A stretch of 64,000 nt of DNA from Bathynomus jamesi. Taxonomy: Eukaryota; Arthropoda; Malacostraca; Isopoda; Cirolanidae. Positions 24,203 through 34,839 of this stretch are shown piece by piece; the first letter of the stretch is position 1; every line of letters starts with the position of its first letter. Under the pieces are notes generated by a model, which saw nothing but the letters and a program-made list of their open reading frames with translations, was not told the DNA's origin and made no database searches. The position numbers and the translations under genes were made by a program. The stretch covers positions 1 to 64,000 of the forward strand of contig JAJOZX010009096.1 in NCBI GenBank assembly GCA_023014485.1, written 5' to 3'.

Positions 24203-24618
24203 TATTATTATTATTATATATTATTATTATTAGACTTAAAATCGTGAGAGTTGACATGTCTGTATACAGTATGACAGCAGTTTCCATGGTTTTGTTGTGA
24301 GGGTGTAGAGATGTGGGGAATGAATATGTTCATTACACGATTTAAAGGAGAATGGAGGTAAGATGACATATTAAGTGCTAGGTTAGCGACAGGTAGATAG
24401 GGAGATAAAAGGGAGAAGTCATTCGGCACCTGAATTTTGGGTGCTAAGACTTTACTGGAGTGCTAATTTAGCTCGGTAAAACTTCAATGGCAACCAATCG
24501 GCTCCTTAGGGAATTTTTGAGGGTTTATCATATGGAAGCTTTGTTTATCTGAACGTCATATATATTATATATATATATATATGGGAATGAACTCAAAATG
24601 GCTCCCTGAGGTTTTTTA
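23330..24618. other. Microsatellite-rich intergenic region
   Basis: (TG)n(AG)n at 23513-23558, (GA)n at 23979-24018, and (TA)n plus ATT/ATA trinucleotides at 24105-24230. The stretches between them show no recognisable gene. Confidence 0.6.
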
Positions 24619-25111
24619 TGATACACACAGACCGTGCATAGAACAAGGAACTCTTCTAGGAAAATTAAATCCACTATAGTCCGAATAAGTAATGGTAAAT
24701 GAGAAATACTATAGTTTTTTTTTCATGATGCTAGCCGACGTGGGCAATGGGTCACTCGCAAAGGGGTCCCAAAAATATAGCTTCCCTCACCAGCCATCTG
24801 CAGAGCAGACAGGATCCAGCTTTGGACAGGATCTAGGGTTTAAAGCAGCCCAGCCCAGCTACATTTAGAACTTCAATATAAGCAAAAGACTCGCTGCCTT
24901 CATGTCAGATTGAATACATCAAAGAAAAAGGGGTAACTATTATGTTTTTAGCCAAAAACCAAAACTTTGCGAGTGACCCATTGCCCACGTCGGGCTAGCA
25001 TCATGAAAAAGAAAAAACTATATTATTTGTCATTTACCATTACTTATTCGGACTATAGTGGATTTAATTTTCCTAGAAGAGTTCCTTGTTCCATGCACGG
25101 TCTGTGTATCA
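24619..25111. mobile_element. Foldback element, arms about 145 bp
   Basis: The left arm 24619-24763 (tgatacacacagaccgtgca ... cactcgcaaag) is repeated inverted at 24965-25111 with few differences. The spacer is about 200 bp. No coding region. (TA)n lies on its right side. Confidence 0.85.
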
Positions 25112-25122
25112 TATATATATAT

Positions 25123-25788
25123 TAGGGTGGCCCTTATTTTTCAACTTTTGAAATTACTTGCTCCCAACCTCTAATCTTCTTCCAATGTATAAAAAAGTGC
25201 TCTGTGCAAACTTTCAGCTCAATTGGACTATATTAAGGTGGCCCCCCAAAGGCCCTAAAGTTTCAAAATTCACCGATAATTGGTATTTCTAATATAAAAC
25301 CTTTATAATTCATTTGCAAACTTTGTTTGGGAAAATAATCACAAAGCATAATCGAAAGTGAATTTTATTTACAACAAATAATTACGCCGTTTATATAGGC
25401 CGCAGGCGCAGAACTTTCTAGAACCTTCCAGAAGCGGTTTTTTTACGCACTTATGATACTTTCCAATTTCCGTGAATATCTCGTCCAATTTTGGTTTTAA
25501 GTAAATAATGGTTATAACTAAATTTATTGTAAATTGAATTCTCTTTCGATCATATTCTATATTTCTTTCGAATAAAACACTGCAAAGAAGATAAAAACGG
25601 TTTTATATGAAAAAATATCAATATTGTTAAAATCTGAAACTTTAGGGCCTTTGGGGGCCATCTTAATATTGTCTGATTGAGCTGAAATTTTACACAGAGC
25701 ATTTTTACATGGATTAGAACAACTTTGGAGGTTGGGAGATGAAAAATATTTCATTTCAGAAAATCACATACAACTAAGGGCCACCCTA
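25123..25788. mobile_element. MITE with long terminal inverted repeats
   Basis: Ends tagggtggccctta and taagggccaccccta-type (taagggccaccctaat). Imperfect inversion extends about 150 bp inward (aaaggccctaaagtttca recurs on both sides). It is flanked by (TA)n, consistent with TA target choice by Tc1/mariner-type elements. Confidence 0.8.
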
Positions 25789-25812
25789 ATATATATATAA
25801 TATATATATATA

Positions 25813-26212
25813 TACGAGGTCTGATCAAAAAATTCCGGAGCAGATGTATTTATTGCAAAACTAAATGTCACATACGAGTACTTAATCAAATTTGTCTCCT
25901 TCAACGTAGTCTCCTTCTGAGTGTAAAGTGATTCCAGCGGTCCAGCCATTTATTGAAGCACCTGTTATACTCTTCTTTCGGAACGTTCTTCAATTTTCGT
26001 GTCTCATTTTGTTCGATCTCTGGTACTTCCTAAAATCTTTTTCCCTTGAGGGCGTTTTTTCAGCTTGGGAACAGGAAAAAGTCACAAGGTGCCAAATCCG
26101 GTGAATACGGTTGTTGGGGAACCAATGGAATGTTGTGCTTCGTTAAGAATTCCCTTATGGGGAGTACTGTGTGAGAGGGCGCATTGTCATGATGCAACAT
26201 CCATGAACCCGA
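25813..26212 (-). pseudogene. mariner (DD34D) transposase, C-terminal part
   Basis: The minus reading starts at WMLHHDNAPSHT and continues to PQQPYSPDLAPCDFFLFP. The D of HHDNAP and the D of APCDFFLF are separated by 34 residues, the mariner spacing. Stops interrupt the sequence beyond this point. The element's outer end is tacgaggtctgatc at 25813. The first catalytic D and the HTH domains are absent. It is joined directly to a plus-strand PLE fragment at about 26210. Confidence 0.8.
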
Positions 26213-26276
26213 CACTCATTTTGCTGGGCATTTTGCACTTCCCACAAGGGAATTCGCTGTCAGGCGAAGAAATGTA

Positions 26277-27638
26277 AGGGGTTCCAAAAAACCTTAGCCC
26301 CCTCATTTGCAGCTTACATATTTACTTATATCGAAATAGTCTTTAGTGATTACAAAAATATATAAAATTCTTTATTTATTGCAGGTATTAAAATTACTCT
26401 TGCTGATAAAGTGATAAATAATGGCTTCTCAATTAATTGGTGATTCGGAGAGGCAACGTGTGATAGATCGCATACGAGCAATAACATTTCGGGAAGCTCG
26501 TGATGCTAGAGCCACCTTTATAACACGTTCATGGGTTGCCAGAAAGTTGCGAAGAAGTGAGGACTTCGTCAAAAGAAATTGGAATAAAACTTTGGATGAA
26601 TGTGAAATGGATGCAACCAAATCTGGGCGCCCAAATTTGCCACTCTCTCAGGAAACAAAGGACATCATTGAAAGCGATACGCGTAAGCGGAAAAACAGCT
26701 GTGCTAAACTTTCTAGAGAGATCGAAGTGTTGAGAGGAAAGATCGTTAGTGGTGAGATCATTCGACTGTACCGTCATAGGCAAGGTTTAAAGCCTTGGCA
26801 TGAACTTCCAAAGCCAAAAAAACTCAACTTAACATCGCTGACAGAATGTGGTTTGCCCATTATCTTGAAGATTGGGATGTGGATGATTTCATCCATTTAG
26901 CTGTCTCCGATGAATTTTTGTTTACGTAACACGTCGGCCTAACTACCAAAATGATCGAGTGTGGGCCACAACATCAGATGAAATCGATGACAATGAACAT
27001 TATCGCGAATTATTAAAAAGTCCAGACTGTGTTGGTGTGTTTGTTTTGTTCACTGCAAAGAAGCTCATGTGGGTGCTGAAGCCAGATGGTCAGAGTTGGG
27101 ATGGACAGTATTTTCGTGATATTATTCTATCCAGCATGTCATTCCTTTTCTAAGAAACCCAAACAATGTTATGGATGCCGATCAGGTCACACTTCTGCAC
27201 GATAAGGCCCCCAGCTTTAAGGCATTAGCAACTCAACAGTTGTTGCGGAACCATGAGATCGATTCCTTTGGAAATGAAGAATGGCCAGGAAATTCTCCTG
27301 ACCTGAACGTCTGTGAACACATTGGATCAGTTATAAAGGACAAGGTTGAATGTCTCTTGTTTCAAGAACCTGCAGCAAATCGATTTTCGAACAATGACGC
27401 AACACATTTTAACTGTTTGAGCAAATTTGCGTAACGATCAAGATGTATTCACGTCACTTTTGGCAAGCTACCCAAAGCGAATTCAGGCTGTCTTGGAAGC
27501 CAATGGCGGGAACACCAAGTTTTAATTGTTTCTCATTAAATGCAGGATTAAATTCTCTTTTGTAAGGTATGTTTAGTTTTACTGTACCTCTAATGGTTTA
27601 GGCCATGGGCGGGGAGGCTAAGGTTTATTGGAGCCCCG
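26277..27638 (+). mobile_element. Tc1/mariner element with 37-residue D-E spacing, copy 1
   Basis: 1362 bp. The ends aggggttccaaaaaacctta and its inverted partner (aaggtttattggagccccg) are flanked by TA on both sides (27639-27640 on the right). It carries one broken transposase gene. A second copy lies inverted at 29968-31324. Confidence 0.9.
26421..27530 (+). pseudogene. Tc1/mariner-superfamily transposase, frameshifted
   Basis: The ATG at 26421 opens an N-terminal HTH region (MASQLIGDSERQRVIDRIRA, then FITRSWVARKL) that stays open to 26900. The catalytic part then appears in other frames: AVSDEF near 26903, LMWVLKPDGQSWDGQYFRD (27063-27120), LLHDKAPSFKA (27190) and SPDLNVCEHIGSVIKDKVE (27295). 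The spacing between the D of LLHDKAP and the E of NVCEHIG is 37 residues, unlike the 34 of classical Tc1/mariner. At least three frameshifts make it inactive. A helper copy could still mobilise the element through its intact ends. Confidence 0.85.
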
Positions 27639-28205
27639 TACATTGGCAGCACTTGCGCCAATGCAAACTTAGAACAGATGAGCAATCGAGGAGTTTCTAG
27701 CCGTACTTCACGCCCTCTGAATAAGCCCTCGAATTCACCTATAAGAGATCACGACTTCACTGCAGATCACCCCAATGACCCTTCCTCTTTCCAAACATAA
27801 ACACCACTACCAACAACAACCAACTAACCGACCTCCATATATTAGAATCGTTGCATTATCGAAGAGCTAAACCCACCCGAAACGATTACAGTTCGACTTT
27901 TGACCTAGCGATCACAGGATAACATCAATTTTGTAATTTCATAATGTTGTAAATTTTCAGTTTTTTAATATTTTAAATCTTAAAACTTTAAAAAAAAAGT
28001 TTTTGTATTATGGCTCTGTGCTAGTATTTATTATATGACATACTCAAGGATTTATAAAGTAAGTTTCTACCATTACCGCTATTTTAATGTTAATTTCTTT
28101 CCACAAATGTTTTATTTTAGTATTTTGTATTACGTTTTACCTTTTAACACTTTAATATTTTAGAATTTTTTACTACTTTTTACCTTTTTATATTTCATAG
28201 AAGCA

Positions 28206-28232
28206 CTGAAGATCAAAAATTGTTTCCGAAAC
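28206..28232 (+). ncRNA. Hammerhead-ribozyme-like core in PLE tail
   Basis: ctgaaga (CUGANGA box) is followed after 14 nt by cgaaac (GAAA box), in the 3' region of the PLE fragment, where hammerhead motifs are known in this class of element. Stem II is weak. The cleavage-site strand was not mapped. Confidence 0.45.
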
Positions 28233-28277
28233 GTTTGCATATTAAACAAGAATGAGAAATGTTTGGGTTTTCCTGTT

Positions 28278-28313
<36 letters not shown>

Positions 28314-28336
28314 ATTTATATATATATATATATATA
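28278..28336. repeat. (TA)n microsatellite
   Basis: TA repeat at the end of the PLE fragment. Confidence 0.9.
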
Positions 28337-28513
28337 AAGTTCATCGCACTGTATGTTGGCCCCCCCTTATCAAGTATGGAGATTGACTTTATCTGAACAG
28401 CTTCGATCGCCAAGAAACTAAGAATGATATGCAAAAGTTATGCAGCTGAAATAAATCTCTGGTTAATTATATGGAGTAACATACAAAACCTAAGAATGAT
28501 TACCAGAGATATA

Positions 28514-29285
28514 CAGGGTGTCCCATAAGTCCGGCATCATAGGAAAAATAATAAAAAAAGGCAAACAAAAGCTTTTATTTACAGAACATGCTCAATATGT
28601 CCACCATTGTTTCAATACCAAATTCAGACGTGATACCAGTCAGCAAGCACACGGTGAATGATGTCAGGAGTAATGGTGTTACATGCCACAATAATGCGAT
28701 GCCGCAAATGTTCACAACACCCTAATTTCTGCTGCGTATACAGCGCTTTCAAGTGGCCCCAGAGATAAAAAATCTAGTTGCGTGAGAGCCGGGCTTCTAG
28801 CTGGCCATTCCACAGGCCCTCTACGTCCTATCCAATGACCAGGGAATTGTTGGTACAAGGTATTCCCTTACTTGGGTGCTGTAATGTGCAGGAGCGCCAT
28901 CTTGCTGGAACCATGTTTGGGAAATTTCCTTCTTCGTTGAAGACACTGGGAAATGCTTCTTCCTTGAGCATCCGTAGGTAGGTGCCTCCAGTGACATGTT
29001 CATCGAAAAAGAGGGGGCCTATGATGCGATCCTTCCAATGCCACACCATACCACCACCCGAGATGCACCTTGTTCCTTTGAAGATACTGGTGAGGGTTGT
29101 TTTGAGACCAGTAGCGGGTGTTTCTGTCGATTTACTTCACCATTTCCATAAAAAACAGCCTCGTCACTGAACAGAATGGTGGACGGAAAATAGGCATCCC
29201 GAGCATATGAAAAATATGAATTATGGTTTGTAGAAATAGAAAAATATGAATTTCTCCTATGATGCCGGACTTATGGGACACCCTG
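28514..29285 (-). mobile_element. mariner-like deletion derivative
   Basis: The ends cagggtgtcccataagtccgg and ccggacttatgggacaccctg are perfect inverted repeats flanked by TA. The minus strand carries transposase remnants: GTYLRMLKEEAFP, then QQDGAPAHYSTQVREYL, then FFISGAT in another frame. The N-terminal HTH half is missing and the remaining core is split among frames, so this is a nonautonomous, internally deleted copy. Confidence 0.85.
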
Positions 29286-29293
29286 TATATATA

Positions 29294-29586
29294 ACCTTTG
29301 GTTAACCTTTGGCTAGCTTCCGCCCGAATTGTTCATTCTGACGAAGGTCAAGCTTTTCACTCCACCTTAACCTACAGTTTAACGTGGAATCCGAACCACG
29401 TCCCATCAGCAGCCCAGCGTCTTAACCACTAGGCCACCTAGGGTACCCATTTATCTACCAACACTTTCTTCATTGTGTGGAAGATGAACAGCTGGGTTTT
29501 GCTGCGCGCCGGCTGCCGTCGGGTCTCGAACCCGGGCCGATGGATTCGTAGTTAGCGACGCTAAACCACTACACCACCGAGGCGCA
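29294..29586 (-). mobile_element. Dimeric tRNA-derived SINE
   Basis: On the minus strand: unit 1 gcgcctcggtggtgtagtgg ... ggttcgagacc, and unit 2 ggtggcctagtggttaag ... ggttcggattcc, separated by a linker (cagctgttcatc). Both units keep A- and B-box-like pol III promoter sequences. The tail ends near aacctttggtta. Confidence 0.85.
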
Positions 29587-29605
29587 TATTCGCATATATA
29601 TATAT

Positions 29606-29795
29606 TATGGATGAATTTCACAATTAAACACGTGAAATGAGTGAATGATGCAAACCCACAAGGAAAAAGAAAATTATTCCAAGGTCTTTCGTGTATTCAG
29701 AAGTACACATCGTCAGGGAATGAACGCGGTGTACTTCTAAATACACGAAAGGCTTGGAATCATTTTTCTTTTCCTTGTGGCTTTGCATCATATAT
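29606..29795. repeat. PLE terminal inverted pair
   Basis: The left half (gatgcaaacccacaaggaaaa ... ccaaggtctttcgtgtattc) is imperfectly inverted in the right half (aatacacgaaaggcttggaa ... ttccttgtggctttgcatc). Both halves hold the same PLE terminal sequence, arranged head-to-head, and (TA)n follows. Confidence 0.7.
29687..29716 (-). ncRNA. Hammerhead-ribozyme-like core
   Basis: The minus strand reads ctgacga, then a hairpin gtgta-cttctgaa-tacac, then gaaa. This is the CUGANGA / stem II / GAAA arrangement of the hammerhead core with a 5-bp perfect stem II. Located in a PLE terminus. Confidence 0.6.
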
Positions 29796-29802
29796 ACTGT
29801 AT

Positions 29803-29865
29803 ATATATATATATATATATATATCTATATATATATATATTAATATATATATATATAATATTATA
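29803..29865. repeat. (TA)n microsatellite
   Basis: TA-rich tract. Confidence 0.85.
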
Positions 29866-29967
29866 TAAAGCTTTTTAACACATTTTTAACAATCACACTG
29901 AGGTTGGGGGTTTAACTCCGATGGTGTAATATCACTTAAGCCTAAAACAGTGTTGTCGTGCAATCTA

Positions 29968-31324
29968 CGGGCTCCAATAAACCTTAGCCCCCCCCGCCAT
30001 GGCCTAAACCATTAGAGGTACAGTAAAACTAACTTACCTTACAAAAGAGAATTTAATCCTGCATTTAATGAGAAACAATTAAACTTGGTGTTCCCGCCAT
30101 TGGCTTCCAAAACAGCCTGAATTCGCTTTGAGTAGCTTGCCAAAAGTGACGTGAATACATCTTGATCGCTACGCAAATTTTGCTAAAACAGTTTAAAATG
30201 TTTGCGTCATTGTATCCTTCGAAAACCGATTTGCTGCAGGTTCTTGAAACAAGACATTCAACCTTGTCCTTTATAACTTGATCCAATGTGTTCACAGACG
30301 TTCAGGTCAGGAGAATTTCCTGGCCATTCTTCATTTCCAAAAAAATCGATCTCATGGTTCCGCAACAACTGTTGAGTGGCTAATGCCTTAAAGCAGGGGT
30401 TCTTATCGTGCAGAAGTGTGACCTGATCGACATCCATAACATTGTTTGGGTTTCTTAGAAAAGGAATGACATGCTGGGATAGAATAATGTCACGAAAATA
30501 CTGTCCATCCCGACTCCGACCATTTCTCTTCAGCACCCACATGAGCTTCTTTGCGTGAACAAAACAAACACCAACACAGTCTGGACTTTTTAATAATTCG
30601 CGATAATGTTCATTGTCATTGATTTCATCTAGTGTTGTGGCCCCACTCGATCATTTGGTAGTTAGGCCGACGTGTTACGTAAACAAAAAATTCATCGGAG
30701 ACAGCTAAATGGATGAAATCATCCACATCCCAATCTTCAAGATAATGGCAAACCACATTCTGTCATCGATGTTAAGCTGAGTTTTTTCTTGGCTTTGGAG
30801 TTCATGCCAAGGCTTTAAACCTTGCCTATGACGGTACAGTCGAATGATCGCACCACTAACGATCTTCCTCTCAACACTTCGATCTCTCTAGAAAGTTTAG
30901 CACAGCTGTTTTTCCGCTTACCGTATCGCTTTCAATGATGTCTTTTGTTTCCTGAGAGAGTGGCAAATTTGGGCGCCCAGATTTGGTTGTATCCATTTCA
31001 CATTCATCCAAAGTTTTTATTCCATTTCTTTTGACGAAGTCCTCACTTCGCAACTTTTTGGCAACCCATGAACGTGTTATAAAGGTGGCTCCAGCATCAC
31101 GAGCTTCCCGAAATGTTATTGCTTGTATGCGATCTATCACACGTTGCCTCTCCGAATCACCGATTAATTGAGAAGCCATTATATTATCACTTTATCAGCT
31201 AGAGTAATTTTAATACCTGCAATAAATAAAGAATTTTATATATTTTTATAATCACTAAAAACTATTTCGATATAAGTAAACATGTAAGCTGCAAATGGGG
31301 GGGCTAAGGTTTTTTGGAACCCCT
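29968..31324 (-). mobile_element. Tc1/mariner element with 37-residue D-E spacing, copy 2 (inverted)
   Basis: 1357 bp, flanked by TA (29966-29967 and 31325-31326). Its ends match copy 1 (gggctccaataaacctta and ctaaggttttttggaacccc). It lies in opposite orientation about 2.3 kb from copy 1. The sequences align along their whole length with scattered differences. Confidence 0.9.
30065..31179 (-). pseudogene. Transposase of copy 2, frameshifted
   Basis: The N-terminal part (31179 downward) starts with the same MASQLIGDSERQRVIDRI as copy 1, with KKLRSEDF where copy 1 has RKLRRSEDF. The catalytic half (30542-30258) stays open longer than in copy 1: MWVLKRNGRSRDGQYFRD, VTLLHDKNPCFKALATQQLL, SPDLNVCEHIG. 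A frameshift near 30280 separates the C-terminus (VIKDKVECLV, stop at 30065). Comparing the two copies shows which indels are private to each. Confidence 0.85.
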
Positions 31325-31391
31325 TATAATGTACATTCATAGTAGAAGTGGGTCAACTGGTGGTGGCCGCTAAAGTTCATAGTATGAGGTC

Positions 31392-31392
31392 T

Positions 31393-31442
<50 letters not shown>
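31392..31442. repeat. (CA)n microsatellite
   Basis: About 25 CA units. Confidence 0.95.
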
Positions 31443-31443
<1 letters not shown>

Positions 31444-31446
31444 CGG

Positions 31447-32360
31447 GTGATTGAAAAATAAGGACCCAATTTCAAATGGCTATATTTACTAAACGATAAA
31501 TGGTATTACAGAAATTCTTTCAACATTTTAAAACAGAAACGTTGCCATTTATTCTGCTATCTCAACATACGCCCCAGCATTCTGAACACATTTCTTTAGC
31601 CGCGAAGACACAGACACAACACTTTTCTGTAAGAAGTCTTCAGGCAGAGTGGCAAAAACATCTCGGATTCGCTGTTCCAATTCGTCAAGTGTCCGGGGTT
31701 TTGCTCGGTACATTTCCTCTTTAGCCGAGCTGCCTGCCGTATGGATTTCTGTGGGCTCCTCTGAAACATTTCTCTGACAACATTCACATTTTCCTCTGAT
31801 CGGGATGTCGATGGTCTCCCGGACCGCCCTTTATCCTTCACAGAAACCGTTGTCATGAGCTTTGTGTGACAGTTTCTGATGGCCTTTGCACTGAGGGTAG
31901 TATGTCTTCCATGAATTGACCTCCACCATTTCTACACTTGAATCACAGACTACCACACCTCGTGCCTGGCAGCTATTTGAGCGCGTTCCCGTACTGTCAA
32001 TTGTTGTGCCATTGTTCACCTGCAAAACAAAGGGAAAATTTGAAAATAAAAACCCTCTCTCATAGACCAAGTTTATTTCCACAACATTTTCGATGCCCAA
32101 TGCCATCCTCCTCGGGTGGATACAGAAAAACGAATGACACTATGTTGTGGAAATAAACTCTGTTTATTAGAGTGGGTTTTTATTTTCATATTTTGACCTG
32201 CACGTAGGAAAAAGTGAAGTTTTTTTGCATTTATAAAGGGAAAATTGTATTAGCTTCAAATGGCAATGTTTGTGCTTTAAAAATGTGCAAGAATAGTAGC
32301 AACACAGCATTCCGTTTAGGAGATACAGCCATTTGAAATTGGGTCCTTACTTTTCAATCA

Positions 32361-32361
<1 letters not shown>
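31447..32361 (-). mobile_element. mariner-like deletion derivative with PLE-end insertion
   Basis: The ends gtgattgaaaaataaggaccc and gggtccttacttttcaatcac are inverted. Minus-strand remnants: an HTH-linker segment with KGRSGRPSTSRSEENVNVV and RSPQKSIRQAARL, fused to a C-terminal piece (frames around 31680-31600), with the DDE core deleted. Positions 32038-32200 hold a PLE terminal inverted pair matching 20000-20090. Confidence 0.75.
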
Positions 32362-32364
<3 letters not shown>

Positions 32365-32431
<67 letters not shown>

Positions 32432-32474
32432 CATTATTATATACACACATATATATACACCAATATATAAACCA

Positions 32475-32508
<34 letters not shown>

Positions 32509-32587
32509 ACGAAAATTATTTCACGAAAGTAACACGTGAATAATATCGCCAGTCCGGAATACATGGATGTCGAATTAGAAAAAATAT

Positions 32588-32620
<33 letters not shown>

Positions 32621-32706
32621 CACACACATACACACCACACACATTGTTATATATACACACACATACACACACACACACACATTGTTATATATATATATAT
32701 ATATAT
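32365..32706. repeat. Microsatellite cluster
   Basis: (TA)n at 32365-32425, (CT)n at 32476-32500, and (CA)n/(TA)n at 32586-32706, with a PLE-end fragment at 32509-32580 (acgaaaattatttcacgaaa, cagtccggaatacatggatg) that recurs at 33985-34065. Confidence 0.85.
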
Positions 32707-32999
32707 GCGCCTCGGTGGTGTAGTGGTTAGAGTCGCTGACTACGAATCCATCGGCCCCGGGTTCGAGACCCGACGGCAGCCGGCACGCAGCAAAACCCAG
32801 CTGTTCATCCTTTCACACAATAAAGAAAGTGGTTGGTAGATAAATGGGTACCCTAGGTGGCCTAGTGGTTAAGACGCTGGGCTGCTGATGGGGCGTGGTT
32901 CGGATTCCACGTTAAACTGTAGGTCTAAGGTGGAGTGAAAAGCTTGACCTTCGCCAGAATGAACAATTCGGGCGGAAGCTAACCAAAGGTTTAAAGGTT
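32707..32999 (+). mobile_element. Dimeric tRNA-derived SINE
   Basis: The best-preserved plus-strand copy: unit 1 gcgcctcggtggtgtagtgg with B-box ggttcgagacc, linker cagctgttcatcc, unit 2 ggtggcctagtggttaag with ggttcggattcc, tail to ccaaaggttt. Flanked by (TA)n on the left. Confidence 0.9.
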
Positions 33000-33030
33000 A
33001 GGTTTACACCCACACATACACACACACACA

Positions 33031-33300
33031 CAGGGTGCTTAAAAAAAATGTTACCACGTATTTGTGTGTTTATTTGCTTATTTTTTAATAATAATGTCGG
33101 GTTTTTGAGGAATTGTGTGTGATTAATGAGTGAACCCCCTTTCAATGGGAATGGCTACAAGGTTTATATTAGAACAACGCAGAAAGATTGGATCTTCATT
33201 TCCAGTGAGTGGGGTTCATTCATTAATCACTCACACAATCCCTGAAAAACTATATTATTATTAAAAAACAAACAAATAAACACACAAATACTTACATACC
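33031..33300. repeat. Foldback MITE, mariner-like
   Basis: The left arm aagt/gtattt-gtgtgtttattt... and the right arm aaataaacacacaaatact are inverted over about 90 bp (33055-33145 against 33205-33298). The loop reads MATRFILEQRRKIGSS, similar to the start of mariner transposases, so it is probably a deletion derivative. Confidence 0.65.
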
Positions 33301-33383
33301 CCACCCCCAATCCCCGCCCCCAAACAAATTATAAGTGGTAAGCAATGGCTATTAGCGCCATATAAGTGGTAAAAAATTTTGAA

Positions 33384-33453
<70 letters not shown>

Positions 33454-33819
33454 CAAAAAAAAATTCTAGGTTAGGTTAGGTTAAGTCACTATACTCTAAT
33501 TAAATTTTTAAATTTTGGTAAGGTTGGTAGCCCCACCCCTTTGGCACTGGCACTCTGGCACTGGCACTATAATTTTTTATTTAGAATTAAAACCCAGACA
33601 TTTCTACGAAAAATTTTCATCCCTCCCAACATTATCCCTTTTATCCCACCCACACCCCTTGTAACACATTACCCAACCAAGCTTAAGATATTTACATTTA
33701 TTATAATTCGTTATTTGCATGAATATACTCTACCAACGTGTTGTAAACAAATGTCCATATCAGAATATAGAGAATGCCTAAGTCTAACGTATATTATCAA
33801 AAATATAAAAATATAAGAA

Positions 33820-33895
<76 letters not shown>

Positions 33896-34115
33896 TATAT
33901 ATATATATATATATATAGTTATGGACTATAGTCTGCCAATAAACCTTTCATTTTCATTTTTATTTTCATATATATATATACAGTATATGAAAATTATTTC
34001 AAGAAAGTAACACGTGAATAATCGCCAGTCCGGAATACATGGATGCCGAATTAGAAAAAATCAACAGTATTGGAAGTGATTTGAAAATGAAATGACTATA
34101 GTCCATATGACAAAT
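33301..34115. other. Microsatellite-rich intergenic region
   Basis: (CT)n(TA)n at 33387-33449, (CT)n(TA)n at 33822-33918, a TTAGG-like run at 33473, and a PLE-end fragment at 33982-34065. No gene. Confidence 0.6.
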
Positions 34116-34120
34116 ATTAC

Positions 34121-34755
34121 ACTGCCCAACACCAATTTTGCTGATTTAATTCTAACACCTGTTTTTAGGTAACTTTGGTGTGCTGATTTCAAAAATCACC
34201 TTAGTTTTTGCCTATCACCTCAGGTTTTCGAGCAATCAAATACGGAGATATCGCATTTTGGCAGGGGTATGCCCATTTTTTTTCTTTTCAAAAAATAAGT
34301 TTTTACATACTCAGAATCAGCATGGAAAAGTAAACAATTGTGCGGGAGTGAACTTTAATATACAATGGTAATATTGACACATAAAGTGATTAAAAGTGTT
34401 TAAATAAGCAAAATGAATCCCATGATCATGACGTCACGCTCACAACTGGGAAATCACAGATACCCAAGATTTTAATATGTTGTACATGACCTTTAGATTT
34501 AATGCACAGATTTGCGTATTCCACAGATAAAATTTTAACAGCAAACAGCTGTTAACAGGTCTCAAAAATCATCAATTTTGATAAGTGCCCTTCATGGATC
34601 ACCCAAAATAGGCATATTGCATTGCACATTGCACGAAAACCTGATGTGATGGACAAAATCTAAGGTGAGTTTTGAAATCAGTACATCAATATTATCCAGA
34701 AACAGGTCTCAGAATTAAATCACCAGCAAAAATTGTTTTTTTTGTTGGGCGGTGT
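34121..34755. mobile_element. MITE with about 140-bp terminal inverted repeats
   Basis: Starts cactgcccaacaccaatttt and ends ttgttgggcggtgt. Inside, gatttcaaaaatcaccttag on the left mirrors ctaaggtgagttttgaaatc on the right, and ctatcacctcaggttttcg mirrors cgaaaacctgatgtgatgg. Noncoding, possible TTA duplication. Confidence 0.8.
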
Positions 34756-34839
34756 TATTAATGCAATGGCAGTTCATATACTAAGGAGAGAAATATATAC
34801 AATTGATTAGAAATAATACTGTGTAGAAGTTAAGTGGAG

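Larger units (their letters stand above)
26205..28290 (+). pseudogene. Penelope-like element 3' end, interrupted by a Tc1/mariner insertion
   Basis: Two flanks of the inserted element 26277-27638 belong together: ...HFPQGNSLSGEE on the left, and YIGST followed by SSRTSRPLNKPS on the right (27640 onward). The insertion falls exactly at the start of the YIG motif of a GIY-YIG endonuclease, duplicating TA. The right part runs through RDHDFTADHPND and the typical tail to about 27930. Its 3' UTR ends near 28290 and contains a hammerhead-like core (28206-28232). The RT is absent. Confidence 0.75.

Noticed and set aside
32391..32678. Open frames encoding Tyr/Ile/Cys/Val runs
   Set aside because: They are translations of (TA)n and (CA)n microsatellites. 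The same applies to those at 13.0, 24.1, 39.6, 40.8 and 43.1 kb.
32707..32790. Functional tRNA gene on plus strand
   Set aside because: It has A- and B-boxes but no complete cloverleaf, and four copies share a dimeric SINE structure.
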